A stretch of 12,858 nt of DNA from Scatosoma sp045658805 (GCA_045658805.1 JAZOVQ010000105.1:1-12858), one strand, 5' to 3'. Positions 1 to 7,473 are shown, numbered from the stretch's first letter. Notes: generated by a model not told the origin, from the sequence alone. Numbers and translations are program-made.

Positions 1-41
1 CAAAACCAATGAGATGAGTTCAATTCTTGTAGCCCCTGCCA
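1..41 (+). tRNA. tRNA-Trp (CCA anticodon), 3' part only
   Basis: The window begins inside the anticodon loop: the first bases CAAAACC fit positions 35-41 of a bacterial tRNA-Trp (anticodon CCA followed by AA). A four-base variable region follows. The T arm is ATGAG / TTCAATT loop / CTTGT, five pairs of which two are G-U. Then come the acceptor strand AGCCCCT, discriminator G and an encoded CCA at 39-41. AGGGGC...GCCCCTGCCA with G73 is the usual acceptor end of Firmicute tRNA-Trp. The 5' half, including the first anticodon base, lies outside the window, so the identity rests on the acceptor end and the loop remnant. The CCA runs directly into the terminator stem. Confidence 0.85.
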
Positions 42-88
42 AAAATACATCCCAATGCAAGCAATTGCAGTTGGGGTGTATTTTTTTT
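41..88. terminator. Bidirectional intrinsic terminator between tRNA-Trp and mgtC
   Basis: The arms 41-55 and 71-85 (AAAAATACATCCCAA and TTGGGGTGTATTTTT) pair along 15 positions with a single T-G wobble. An inner stem, TGCAA (56-60) with TTGCA (65-69), is closed by a GCAA tetraloop of the stable GNRA type. On the + strand the hairpin ends in eight T's (81-88) and would stop tRNA-Trp transcription. On the - strand it ends in five T's and lies 15 bases past the mgtC stop codon. The convergent layout explains why one hairpin serves both. Confidence 0.85.
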
Positions 89-103
89 GCTATGTAGACT
101 TTA

Positions 104-760
104 CTAATCGTTATCGCAACGCTCGATAGATAAGATAAACGGATTGTTCGCGATAATTTCATTCAATCTCGTTGAAGAAAATTCCTTATCCGTATTCAAC
201 GTTGCACTGTATAACACTTGACCGTTTTCACGTTTGATAACCAAATGATTAAATCTATCCGTACCGAAAATTTCTTTAATCGTCAAGTTTTCGCGTTGTG
301 TTTGGATAAATTCGATATTCACCGAATAGGTACGCTTATGCTTGAAAATTCGGATATTTAAGTGGAAAATGCATTGACAAACGAGCAATAATGCCGTTAC
401 GCCTATTGCAAGCGTATACATTTTACCGCCGCACGCCATACCAACGCCTGCCGTCGCCCATACGCCAGCCGCCGTCGTTAAGCCGTGTACTTCGTGTTTT
501 TTATACACGATCATGCCTGCTCCCAAAAAGCCGACGCCAGAAACAATTTGCGCCGCTACACGAGCCGAGTCCGCTGCACTGCCAAAGGCATATTTAGAAA
601 CAACCATCATCAGCGCCGAGCCCAAGCACACAATTGTATGCGTTCTAATACCTGCTTCTTTGGAACGCATCTTTCGCTCCAACCCAATAATAAAGCCGAG
701 CGCAACAGATAACAATAAATCTAACAATAATTTCGATTCAGCTAAAATTTGCTCCCACAT
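104..760 (-). CDS. MgtC/SapB family inner-membrane protein
   Basis: This 218-residue protein has an N-terminal membrane domain of about 140 residues with hydrophobic helices near 11-28, 42-60, 68-86, 94-110 and 114-134. It carries the family signatures: GLERK (26-30), GIRTH (37-41), GS (47-48), the RVAAQIVSGVGFLGAG block (67-82) and GLTTAAGVWATAGVG (93-107). The C-terminal 80 residues are soluble and resemble the small ACT-like regulatory domain of this family. MgtC proteins are linked to growth in low magnesium, acid stress and control of membrane potential or F-type ATPase; most members in non-pathogens have no proven role, so no magnesium function is claimed. The ATG is preceded by GAGGAA at good spacing. 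It has its own promoter, and the leader is only about 40 bases, too short for a magnesium riboswitch. It lies downstream of the ABC gene, 93 bases away. Confidence 0.9.
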   Translation of the reverse strand: MWEQILAESKLLLDLLLSVALGFIIGLERKMRSKEAGIRTHTIVCLGSALMMVVSKYAFGSAADSARVAAQIVSGVGFLGAGMIVYKKHEVHGLTTAAGVWATAGVGMACGGKMYTLAIGVTALLLVCQCIFHLNIRIFKHKRTYSVNIEFIQTQRENLTIKEIFGTDRFNHLVIKRENGQVLYSATLNTDKEFSSTRLNEIIANNPFILSIERCDND

Positions 761-807
761 AACTTTTTCCTCACTGCTTTTTTACTACATTATATTATAT
801 ATGCGCT

Positions 808-836
808 ATTATATAACGATTTACGAAAAAAAGCAA
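808..836 (-). promoter_or_regulatory. Sigma-A-type promoter of mgtC
   Basis: Read on the - strand: -35 TTGCTT (831-836), a 17-base spacer, and a perfect -10 TATAAT (808-813). Transcription would start near 801, giving a leader of about 40 bases. A second A/T-rich TATAAT-like match lies closer to the gene but has no matching -35 box. The -35 surroundings closely match those of the ABC gene promoter. Confidence 0.75.
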
Positions 837-853
837 TACCTTTTTAAAAATTT

Positions 854-2587
854 TTAATATTCACGGAATTGATAACGATACAATTCCGCATACGTGCCAC
901 CAAGTGCGACCAATTCATCATGCGTACCGCGTTCAGATACTTCGCCGTCGGTAATCACCAAAATTTCGTCCGCATTTTTTACCGTAGACAATCTATGTGC
1001 GACAACCAACGTCGTACGTCCCGTCGACAAATCGGACAAAGCACTTTGCACTTGCATTTCCGTCATATTATCCAACGCGCTCGTAGCCTCGTCCAAAATC
1101 AAGATAGACGGATTTTTCAAGAATGCGCGTGCTATGGAAATACGCTGTTTTTGACCGCCGGAAAGCTTCACGCCTCTTTCCCCAACTTCGGTATCATACC
1201 CATTGGGTAACGTACAAACAAAATTGTGGATATTGGCGCGTTTCGCTGCTTCAATCATATCCGCTTCCGTCTTTTGAGGATCACCGTACAAGATATTATC
1301 CCTAATTGTTCCAGGGAACAGGAATACATCCTGCGCAACTACGGCGATTTTGCTTCGCAAATCCGACGAGGAAACGTTGTTGATATTGGTGCCGCCAATA
1401 AGGATTTCCCCTTCGTCGCAAAGATAAAACCGCGGCAATAAATGGCAAATAGTCGTTTTACCGCCCCCCGATGCACCAACAAGCGCAATGGTTTTCCCCT
1501 CGTGTACGGTAAAGGAAATATTTTTCAATACGTCGGCGCCGTTACCGCCTTCCGTTTTATAACCAAAACTTACGTTTTTAAATTGAATATCACCGACAAG
1601 CGATGCCTGGACAGGCGTTTGCGGTTCGTATTCCGACGGCGTGTCCATCAATTCGCAAAAACGATTAAAGCCCGTCATACCGTCTTGAATTTGCTCAAAC
1701 AACGTTACAAGCGTTCGTATAGGCGATAAAAGCATCGTGATATACAAAATAAACGCTGTAAAATCGGCAACGTTGATTTTACCAAAGAAGAAGAGTAAAC
1801 CGCCCGAAAGCAGCGCCAAGAAATACAAAAAGTCGTTAAACCCCGTCATGCCGCCATGGAAAATACCCATTGCGCGATAGGAATGCGATCTCGCTTTTTT
1901 AAACTGCTCGTTTACGTTTTCAAACTTTTCGTCTTCAATCGTAGCGGCGTTATATGCCTTGGTAATGCGGACGCCAGAGATAGAAGATTCGATTTCCGCG
2001 TTTAATACGCCCACTTTTTTACGGGATTCGCTAAACGCTTCGTTCATATTTTTACGAGCTTTTGCCGCAAACAAAACCATAAACGGAACGTAGCAAAGAA
2101 CAATAAGCGACAGCCAGGGGTTAATTAACGTCAACAACGTCAATGCACCGCCAATTGAAATAATGGACGTGAACAAATCTTCAGGACCATGATGTGCCAA
2201 TTCGGAAACCTCAAAAAGGTCGTTGATAATCCTCGACATAACCGTACCCGTTGTATTGTCGTCGAAGTATGAAAACGGCAACGTTTCAACGTGGTGAAAC
2301 AAATCCCGTCGCATATCCCCTTGTATGCGTACGCCTAAAACATGTCCCCAATACCCCACAATAAAGGTCAAAATAGCTTTTAAAAGATAAATAGCAGCAA
2401 GTACTATCGCCCAAGTTATCAATAGGCGCAAGTTTTGATTGGGAACGTAATCGTTTATGATATTCCTTGTAATCATGGGATAAAACATATTACAAACGGA
2501 AATGGTAAACGAACAAATTAAATCAAATATAAATAATTTTTTATGCGGCTTATAATAAGCAAAAAAACGTTTTAATTTCTTCATCAT
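854..2587 (-). CDS. ABC transporter half-molecule, exporter type (fused TMD-NBD)
   Basis: A 577-residue ATP-driven exporter subunit of the MsbA/LmrA/BmrA class, expected to work as a homodimer in the cytoplasmic membrane because no partner half-transporter gene is adjacent. Residues 1-300 are the six-helix membrane domain, with helices near 19-40, 54-78, 138-158, 159-175, 248-268 and 273-292. Residues about 334-577 are the ATPase. It contains the A-loop tyrosine Y343, Walker A GASGGGKTT (371-379), Q-loop Q419, signature LSGGQ (475-479), Walker B ILILDE with catalytic E500, D-loop SALD, and switch histidine H531. All catalytic residues are intact and the length is typical. Two ATGs stand in tandem; the first fits better with the upstream AGGAAA. 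The substrate cannot be told from sequence: drugs, lipids and peptides are all possible. No GC-rich terminator follows, so some readthrough into mgtC is likely. Confidence 0.93.
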   Translation of the reverse strand: MMKKLKRFFAYYKPHKKLFIFDLICSFTISVCNMFYPMITRNIINDYVPNQNLRLLITWAIVLAAIYLLKAILTFIVGYWGHVLGVRIQGDMRRDLFHHVETLPFSYFDDNTTGTVMSRIINDLFEVSELAHHGPEDLFTSIISIGGALTLLTLINPWLSLIVLCYVPFMVLFAAKARKNMNEAFSESRKKVGVLNAEIESSISGVRITKAYNAATIEDEKFENVNEQFKKARSHSYRAMGIFHGGMTGFNDFLYFLALLSGGLLFFFGKINVADFTAFILYITMLLSPIRTLVTLFEQIQDGMTGFNRFCELMDTPSEYEPQTPVQASLVGDIQFKNVSFGYKTEGGNGADVLKNISFTVHEGKTIALVGASGGGKTTICHLLPRFYLCDEGEILIGGTNINNVSSSDLRSKIAVVAQDVFLFPGTIRDNILYGDPQKTEADMIEAAKRANIHNFVCTLPNGYDTEVGERGVKLSGGQKQRISIARAFLKNPSILILDEATSALDNMTEMQVQSALSDLSTGRTTLVVAHRLSTVKNADEILVITDGEVSERGTHDELVALGGTYAELYRYQFREY

Positions 2588-2611
2588 TTTCTTTTTTTCC
2601 TGTATTTAATT

Positions 2612-2640
2612 ATTTTAGCATATTTTTACGAAAAAAGCAA
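2612..2640 (-). promoter_or_regulatory. Sigma-A-type promoter of the ABC transporter gene
   Basis: On the - strand: -35 TTGCTT (2635-2640), a 17-base spacer, and -10 TAAAAT (2612-2617), about 25 bases before the ATG. The leader would be short, near 20 bases, and just holds the ribosome binding site. It is back-to-back with the tRNA-Thr promoter. The A/T-rich DNA between them (2641-2747) holds no gene. Confidence 0.7.
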
Positions 2641-2747
2641 TAGTATCCCGATTTTTTGTTTAGATTTTTATAAATTGATTGTTTTTTAGTTTTCTCATAA
2701 AAGATTGAAAAAAGTCAAAAAAATTTTCAAAAACCATATATATTGGC

Positions 2748-2776
2748 TTGACATTTCCTCTTTTTTTCACTATAAT
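2748..2776 (+). promoter_or_regulatory. Consensus promoter of tRNA-Thr
   Basis: A perfect -35 TTGACA (2748-2753) and perfect -10 TATAAT (2771-2776) are separated by exactly 17 bases. Long A and T tracts upstream could act as an UP element. Transcription would start near 2783, about 15 bases before the tRNA. It is the strongest-looking promoter in the window, as expected for a stable RNA, and is the only evident promoter for the GNAT gene beyond. Confidence 0.9.
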
Positions 2777-2797
2777 GTCATAGTAATCGTTAAATAT

Positions 2798-2873
<76 letters not shown>

Positions 2874-2874
2874 C

Positions 2875-2916
2875 AATAATCATCCACTTGCTTTTGCGGT
2901 GGATGATTATTCTTTA
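2875..2916 (+). terminator. Hairpin after tRNA-Thr, probable (leaky) terminator
   Basis: The arms 2875-2887 (AATAATCATCCAC) and 2899-2911 pair perfectly over 13 bases around an 11-base loop. The tail is T-rich but broken (TTATTCTTTATT), so termination is probably incomplete. It starts one base after the tRNA CCA and could also direct 3' processing. The next gene starts 26 bases later with no room for a full promoter, which suggests partial readthrough. Confidence 0.65.
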
Positions 2917-2937
2917 TTCAAAGCTTGGAGATTAGGT

Positions 2938-3405
2938 ATGATTAGAAAAGCGCTTAAAAAAGATATCCCCGACATTAACGAATTGTTACAACAAGTTTTG
3001 TCCGTACACGCCAATGGTCGGCCCGACGTCTTTAAAGCAAACACAAAAAAATATACCGACGATGAGTTGAGTATGCTTTTGCAAAATGAAAACACCCCTG
3101 TTTTTGTCGCCGTTGATGAGAATGAACGCGTACATGGGTACGTCTTTTGCATTTTTGAAGAAATAAAAGCGCATGCAATTTTGCAAGACGTGAAATATCT
3201 ATATATTGATGATTTATGCGTTCGCTCAACCAGCAGAAAGCAAGGTATTGGGAAAGCATTGTATAACTTTTCCGTTGCTTTCGCCAAAGAAAATAACTGC
3301 ACGCAAATCCGCTTAAACGTTTGGAATTTAAACGAAGATGCAATGCGGTTTTATGAAAAATGCGGATTAATGCCTTTAAAAACGACAATGGAATATTCTT
3401 TATAA
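2938..3405 (+). CDS. GNAT family N-acetyltransferase
   Basis: A 155-residue acetyl-CoA-dependent acyltransferase with the compact GNAT fold. The beta strand FVAVDENERVHGYVFC (56-71) leads to the strand YLYIDDLCV (88-95). The acetyl-CoA pyrophosphate-binding motif A follows, R100-KQGIG-KAL. Late motifs are LNVWNLNEDAMRFYEKCGL (126-144), with the typical N134 and Y139. The substrate, a small molecule or a protein N-terminus, cannot be told. It lacks clear RimI traits. I chose the ATG because GGAG (2927-2930) stands seven bases before it. An in-frame GTG at 2899 would add 13 residues but lies inside the hairpin that follows tRNA-Thr and has no binding site. Expression probably depends on readthrough from the tRNA-Thr promoter. 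Confidence 0.88.
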   Translation: MIRKALKKDIPDINELLQQVLSVHANGRPDVFKANTKKYTDDELSMLLQNENTPVFVAVDENERVHGYVFCIFEEIKAHAILQDVKYLYIDDLCVRSTSRKQGIGKALYNFSVAFAKENNCTQIRLNVWNLNEDAMRFYEKCGLMPLKTTMEYSL

Positions 3406-3410
3406 AATTT

Positions 3411-3439
3411 AATCCCCTTCCGAGTGGAAGGGGATTTTT
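3411..3439. terminator. Bidirectional terminator between GNAT gene and rny
   Basis: AATCCCCTTCC (3411-3421), loop GAGT, and GGAAGGGGATT (3426-3436) form an 11-pair, GC-rich stem with a T run on the + strand (3435-3439). It lies six bases after the GNAT stop. On the - strand, four bases after the rny stop, the same hairpin is followed by a looser T-rich tail. It separates two convergent genes. Confidence 0.92.
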
Positions 3440-3443
3440 CTTG

Positions 3444-5060
3444 TTATTTTGCGTATTCAACGCCACGGAATTCGCGGATAACGTTGACTTTGATTTGACC
3501 AGGATATTCAAGCTCGGTTTCAATCTTCTTTGCAATATCCTTTGCGAGGAAGAGTGCTTGTGCGTCGTCCACCTGTTCAGGTTTAACGATAACGCGGACT
3601 TCTCTACCTGCTTGAATCGCATAACTCTTATCAACGCCGTTGAAGCTGGATGCAATTTCTTCAAGCTTTTCAAGACGTTTCACGTAGTTGGTACCCATTT
3701 CACGTCTTGCGCCAGGACGAGCGCCGGAAATAGCGTCAGCCGCTTGAATAAGAACGGCTTCAATCGTCTTCGGCTCAACGTCACCGTGGTGCGCCATAAT
3801 TGCATTGACGATGTTTGCATTTTCCTTATACTTCTTAGCGAGATCTGCACCGATTTGGATATGCGTACCTTCTTGTTCTTGGTCAACTGCCTTACCGATA
3901 TCGTGCAACAAACCTGCGCGTTTTGCAAAGTTTACGTCCAAACCCAATTCAGCCGCCATTTGACCAGCCAATACGGATACTTCTACCGAATGCTTGTAAA
4001 CGTTTTGACCGTAACTGGTTCTAAATTTCAAACGACCGATAAGCTTGATAAGTTCGGGATGCAACCCAAAGATACCTGCTTCAAATACCGCCGCTTCGCC
4101 TGCTTCTTTAATTTGAAGATCCATTTCACGGGAAACCTTTTCAACGGTTTCTTCAATTCTTGCAGGGTGAATACGTCCGTCGTTGATAAGTTTTTCCAAC
4201 GACAAGCGCGCAATTTCACGTCTAACGGGATCGAAACCAGAAAGAATAACCACTTCGGGGGTATCGTCGATAATCAATTCGATACCCGTTGCGTTTTCCA
4301 ACGCACGAATATTTCTACCTTCACGACCAATGATACGAGCTTTCATATCATCGTTGGGCAAAGGTACAACCGAAACGGTAATTTCGGATGCTTGGTCAGC
4401 AGCGCATTTTTGGATAGCGAGCGCGATAATTTTCTTCGCGTTCATATCCGCTTCATCTTTTGCCTGTTGTTCCAAGTTGCGCACCTGAATTGCGACGTCG
4501 TGACGGGTGGAATCAAGAATTTCTTCCGTCAACAAACGCTTTGCTTCTTCTTTGCTGAGCTGTGCAACTTTTTCAAGTTCTTGAATCATCAATTCGTGTT
4601 GGGAATTTAACTTTTCCTGCAACAAACGAACTTCGTCCTCTTGCTTCAACAAATTGTTCTTTTGCTGTTCAAGCGCTTCCGTCTTTTTATCAAGAGCATC
4701 TTCCTTTTGGGTAAGACGTTGTTCCATACGCTGGATTTCCGCCTTTTTCTCTTTCGTGTCGCGCTCAAATTCGTTTCTTAATTTTAAATCCTGTTCCTTT
4801 GCTTCAAGGAGCGCTTCTTTCAAGGCTCGCTTGCTTTCTTCTTTGCCGTGGGCTTTAATTTGCTCCGCTTCCGCTTCAGCGGCGGAAACGATTTTACGAA
4901 CTCTTTCGTCAGCGGAACCGACTTTTTTCTCGGTTACCGATTTATAAACAAACAACCCTACCAATCCACCGAGTACCACTGCGCCAACCGCAATTAAAAT
5001 TGCGATCGTCAAAGATACCGTTGCATCAAGAAACAGGACGCTCAAATTAACATTGTACAT
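3444..5060 (-). CDS. rny: Ribonuclease Y
   Basis: A 538-residue membrane-anchored endoribonuclease that starts mRNA decay in Firmicutes and scaffolds the degradosome-like network. Domains in order: an N-terminal transmembrane helix near 15-38, a long charged coiled coil about 50-215, a KH RNA-binding domain about 228-300 with GXXG motif G245-REG-R249, and an HD phosphohydrolase domain about 354-447. The metal-binding residues are H357, H386-D387, H400 and D442. A conserved C-terminal region ends EFRGVEYAK. Length and all motifs are normal. The ATG has a perfect AGGAGG six bases upstream. The gene is monocistronic, with its own promoter and a terminator directly behind it. Its 85-base leader carries a hairpin, the sort of place where autoregulation could act, but this is only inference. 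Confidence 0.98.
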   Translation of the reverse strand: MYNVNLSVLFLDATVSLTIAILIAVGAVVLGGLVGLFVYKSVTEKKVGSADERVRKIVSAAEAEAEQIKAHGKEESKRALKEALLEAKEQDLKLRNEFERDTKEKKAEIQRMEQRLTQKEDALDKKTEALEQQKNNLLKQEDEVRLLQEKLNSQHELMIQELEKVAQLSKEEAKRLLTEEILDSTRHDVAIQVRNLEQQAKDEADMNAKKIIALAIQKCAADQASEITVSVVPLPNDDMKARIIGREGRNIRALENATGIELIIDDTPEVVILSGFDPVRREIARLSLEKLINDGRIHPARIEETVEKVSREMDLQIKEAGEAAVFEAGIFGLHPELIKLIGRLKFRTSYGQNVYKHSVEVSVLAGQMAAELGLDVNFAKRAGLLHDIGKAVDQEQEGTHIQIGADLAKKYKENANIVNAIMAHHGDVEPKTIEAVLIQAADAISGARPGARREMGTNYVKRLEKLEEIASSFNGVDKSYAIQAGREVRVIVKPEQVDDAQALFLAKDIAKKIETELEYPGQIKVNVIREFRGVEYAK

Positions 5061-5107
5061 TTTGTGCCTCCTGTATTAAAATTAAATTGATAAATCCATT
5101 ATTTCCA

Positions 5108-5126
5108 CGAATTGCTAAGCAATTCG
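5108..5126 (-). promoter_or_regulatory. Hairpin in the rny 5' leader
   Basis: CGAATTGC and GCAATTCG form a perfect eight-pair stem around a three-base loop, about 20 bases from the transcript 5' end and 40 bases before the ribosome binding site. No T run follows it on the rny strand, so it is not a terminator. It may affect transcript stability or bind a protein. Confidence 0.5.
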
Positions 5127-5151
5127 ACTTATAATTTTTTCTATCATATAT

Positions 5152-5180
5152 ATTCTACAATATATTTAAAAAAAAGTCAA
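5152..5180 (-). promoter_or_regulatory. Promoter of rny
   Basis: On the - strand: -35 TTGACT (5175-5180), a 17-base spacer, and -10 TAGAAT (5152-5157). Transcription would start near 5145. The preceding 85 bases up to the recA terminator are A/T-rich and hold no gene. Confidence 0.85.
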
Positions 5181-5266
5181 TGGTTTGATTGAAAATACTT
5201 TTCTATAATTAGAAATTATTTACAAAAACACTGTTAAAATTGCGTTAAAAACAAAAATAAGCCAAC

Positions 5267-5293
5267 AAAAAAGGAACGGATTATCCGTTCCTT
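5267..5293 (-). terminator. Intrinsic terminator of the recA operon
   Basis: AAGGAACGGA (5271-5280), loop TTA, and TCCGTTCCTT (5284-5293) form a perfect ten-pair stem, followed on the - strand by a run of six T's (5267-5272, overlapping the base of the stem). It starts 22 bases after the recA stop codon and marks the end of the five-gene run. Confidence 0.92.
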
Positions 5294-5315
5294 AATTTGC
5301 TTTAATAATAAATGC

Positions 5316-6341
5316 TTATTCTTGTTCAGCTTCGCCGATTTTACCTTTTGCCGCATCGCGGATTTTTTCTTCAATTTCCGCTTTGATTTCAGGATTTTCT
5401 TTAAGATAAATACGAGCTTTTTCACGGCCTTGCGCAATTTTCACACCGTTATAACTGAAGAAAGCGCCGCTCTTGCCGATAATATCATATTGAACGCCCA
5501 TATCCAAAATGCAGCCTTCTTGCGAGATGCCTTCGCCGAATACAATGTCAAATTCCGCCTGCTTGAAAGGAGGCGCAAGCTTGTTTTTAACGATTTTCGC
5601 CTTCGTTCTATTACCCATTGCGCCTTCCGCATCTTTCAAAACGTCCGTCTTTCTAATATCCAAACGCATACTTGCATAGAACTTCAAAGCTTTACCGCCA
5701 GGCGTCGTTTCAGGGTTACCAAACATAACGCCAACCTTTTCACGAAGTTGGTTGATAAAGATAACGCAAGTGTGCGATTTGTTAACGATTGCCGTCAACT
5801 TTCTAAGCGCTTGCGACATCAAACGAGCCTGCAAACCTACGTGCGAATCCCCCATATCCCCTTCGATTTCTGCCTTGGGCGTCAATGCCGCAACGGAGTC
5901 GATTACGATAATATCCACCGCCGAGCTTCTTACAAGCGCGTCGGTAATATCCAATGCTTGTTCACCCGTATCAGGCTGGGAAACGTACAAATCATCCAAG
6001 TTCACCCCAAGTTTTTTCGCATAAACGGGATCAAGCGCGTGTTCAGCGTCCACAAAAGCCGCAACACCGCCCATCTTTTGCGCTTCAGCAATTGCATGCA
6101 GCGCAACCGTCGTTTTACCAGAAGATTCAGGTCCGTAAATTTCAATAATTCTACCTCTGGGAAAACCGCCGATACCCAATGCAAGGTCCAACGTCAAGCA
6201 ACCAGAAGGAATAACCTCTATTTCCGTTTTTCCCGCCTCATCTCCAAGACGCATAATCGAACCTTTACCGTATTGCTTTTCAATTTGCAACAATACGGCG
6301 TCCAGCGCCTTCATTCTTTCCGTATTTTTTTCGTTAGCCAT
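5316..6341 (-). CDS. recA: Recombinase RecA
   Basis: A 341-residue DNA strand-exchange ATPase for homologous recombination, which also triggers LexA self-cleavage. It contains the N-terminal oligomerisation helix with the KQYGKGSIM motif (22-30), Walker A GPESSGKTT (70-78), Walker B VDIIVIDSVAAL (142-153, D148), loop L1 around 155-168 and DNA-binding loop L2 around 199-213. The polymer and core motif QLREKVGVMFGNPETTPGGK is intact. A short acidic C-terminal tail, GEAEQE, ends it. Length is close to normal. The ATG has AGGAG seven bases upstream. Only 28 bases separate it from cinA, so it is probably the last gene of that operon. No GAAC-N4-GTTC LexA box of the Firmicute type is visible just upstream. 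A TATAAT overlapping the cinA stop codon could give a weak private promoter. Confidence 0.99.
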   Translation of the reverse strand: MANEKNTERMKALDAVLLQIEKQYGKGSIMRLGDEAGKTEIEVIPSGCLTLDLALGIGGFPRGRIIEIYGPESSGKTTVALHAIAEAQKMGGVAAFVDAEHALDPVYAKKLGVNLDDLYVSQPDTGEQALDITDALVRSSAVDIIVIDSVAALTPKAEIEGDMGDSHVGLQARLMSQALRKLTAIVNKSHTCVIFINQLREKVGVMFGNPETTPGGKALKFYASMRLDIRKTDVLKDAEGAMGNRTKAKIVKNKLAPPFKQAEFDIVFGEGISQEGCILDMGVQYDIIGKSGAFFSYNGVKIAQGREKARIYLKENPEIKAEIEEKIRDAAKGKIGEAEQE

Positions 6342-6369
6342 ATATATTCTCCTAAATTATTTTTTGCAA

Positions 6370-7473
6370 TTATAAATTTTTTAAACGCTTACAAGCCAAA
6401 AACAATGCATAATTGATTGCTTTTTCCGTAATTTCCTTTCTCGTACCGTCAAACTTATAACGATAAACGATAATTCTCTCTTTCGTGCCTACGGCAATAT
6501 AGCACAAACCCACAGGCAGCCCCGATTTATCCGATTTCGGTCCTGCAAGCCCTGTCGTCGCAATGGAAACGTCACAATCGCCCGTATTAAGCAAGCCCAA
6601 CGCCATTTCATAGGCAACTTGATCGGACACAGCGCCTCTATTGCCAAGCGTAAAATCGGAAACGGATAAGCGTTTTATTTTCGATAATTCGTTATAGGTA
6701 TTTACCCCTTCAAAATAAACCTCGCTTGCGCCGGAAACGGAAACGATACGTTTGGCGATCCCACCACCCGTAAACGACTCAGCCACGCTAAGTTTTTTAC
6801 CTCGCAATTTCAAAAGCGTAACCAACTGTTCTTCCAGCGAAGTGGGCTCCAACGCGTACACGGTATCCCCTAATTCGTCTAAAAGCTTCCGAAGCACGTC
6901 GTCCGCAAGCATTTTCGGCGTATTATTGTTATATACAATTTCTATCACTTCATCGTCGTATTTTCGGAAGCGATTGACCGTCATTTTTCCACGGCACACA
7001 CCCTCAATTTCCGTTATCAATGCGTCAACGGCATACTCAGGCGCACCCATACAACGCATTACCGATTTTTCAATTCGGCCAAACTTTTGCTGTAAAAATG
7101 GTATGCATGCATTTTTTAAATAAAGAGTCCCCGTATCCGAATCGTCCGCGGATAACAAAAAACCACATTGTTTCCCGTCTTCAAAAATTACCGCATCGGC
7201 ATAATTATTTTTGATGTGTTTTTCCTCGAAAATGGGTGTTAACAACCCTTTGACGGCACCAAGCGCCGCCTTTTCTGCGACAAACAACACGATATCGTAA
7301 TTTTGTTTCAAGGATTGAACGTCACCACGCAAACCATCCGTCGATTGATAGGACAAGAAACGCACCTCATCTAAAAAATAGCCGTGTTGAGAAAAACCAT
7401 TGACCAGCGCTTCCACGCCCGAATCAAAGCCTAACCTTAAATTTTTCCCAATAACGATACAAATGGTTTTCAT
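6370..7473 (-). CDS. cinA: CinA-family protein, NMN deamidase domain intact, N-terminal domain degenerate
   Basis: A 367-residue protein. The C-terminal domain (about 212-367) matches CinA/PncC nicotinamide-nucleotide amidohydrolase, which converts NMN to NaMN in NAD recycling. It carries VAESFTGGGIAKR (230-242; the usual family form is AES-C/L-TGG), a GASEVYFEGVNTY region (248-260), conserved K265, TTGLAGP (306-312) and PVG (320-322). The middle part (about 131-210) aligns by eye with the KH-like domain of CinA. The first 130 residues should be the COG1058/MoCF-like domain, but they lack both the G-T/D-ELL-G start motif and the TGGLGPT-x-DD motif, reading VAEKAALGAVKG instead. The protein is also shorter than the usual 400-plus residues. 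AGGG stands about nine bases before the ATG. It lies between pgsA and recA, as in many Firmicutes. Confidence 0.88.
   Translation of the reverse strand: MKTICIVIGKNLRLGFDSGVEALVNGFSQHGYFLDEVRFLSYQSTDGLRGDVQSLKQNYDIVLFVAEKAALGAVKGLLTPIFEEKHIKNNYADAVIFEDGKQCGFLLSADDSDTGTLYLKNACIPFLQQKFGRIEKSVMRCMGAPEYAVDALITEIEGVCRGKMTVNRFRKYDDEVIEIVYNNNTPKMLADDVLRKLLDELGDTVYALEPTSLEEQLVTLLKLRGKKLSVAESFTGGGIAKRIVSVSGASEVYFEGVNTYNELSKIKRLSVSDFTLGNRGAVSDQVAYEMALGLLNTGDCDVSIATTGLAGPKSDKSGLPVGLCYIAVGTKERIIVYRYKFDGTRKEITEKAINYALFLACKRLKNL

Noticed and set aside
761..807. Possible magnesium riboswitch upstream of mgtC
   Set aside because: The promoter leaves only about 40 bases of leader, far shorter than an M-box, and no paired elements are visible.
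841..857. A/T palindrome after the ABC transporter gene as a terminator
   Set aside because: The pairing is A-U only, with no GC and no real loop, too weak for an intrinsic terminator.
2705..2730. Inverted repeat TTGAAAA...TTTTCAA upstream of the tRNA-Thr promoter
   Set aside because: The seven A/T-rich pairs lie in a homopolymer-rich region. Chance, or an UP-element-like A tract, explains it better.
3360..4610. 416-codon open frame antisense to rny
   Set aside because: It lies inside the well-supported rny gene and crosses the terminator. The product is rich in Cys, Phe, Asn and Arg, as expected from the reverse strand of a coding region, and shows no family motif.
5200..5215. Inverted repeat TTTCTA-TAAT-TAGAAA upstream of the rny -35 box, as a possible operator
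   Set aside because: It has six A/T-rich pairs in very A/T-rich DNA, which is expected by chance, and no second copy was noticed near other promoters.
5322..6416. 364-codon open frame antisense to all of recA
   Set aside because: It is a shadow of the intact recA gene caused by codon bias. There is no ribosome binding site and the composition is unlike a real protein.
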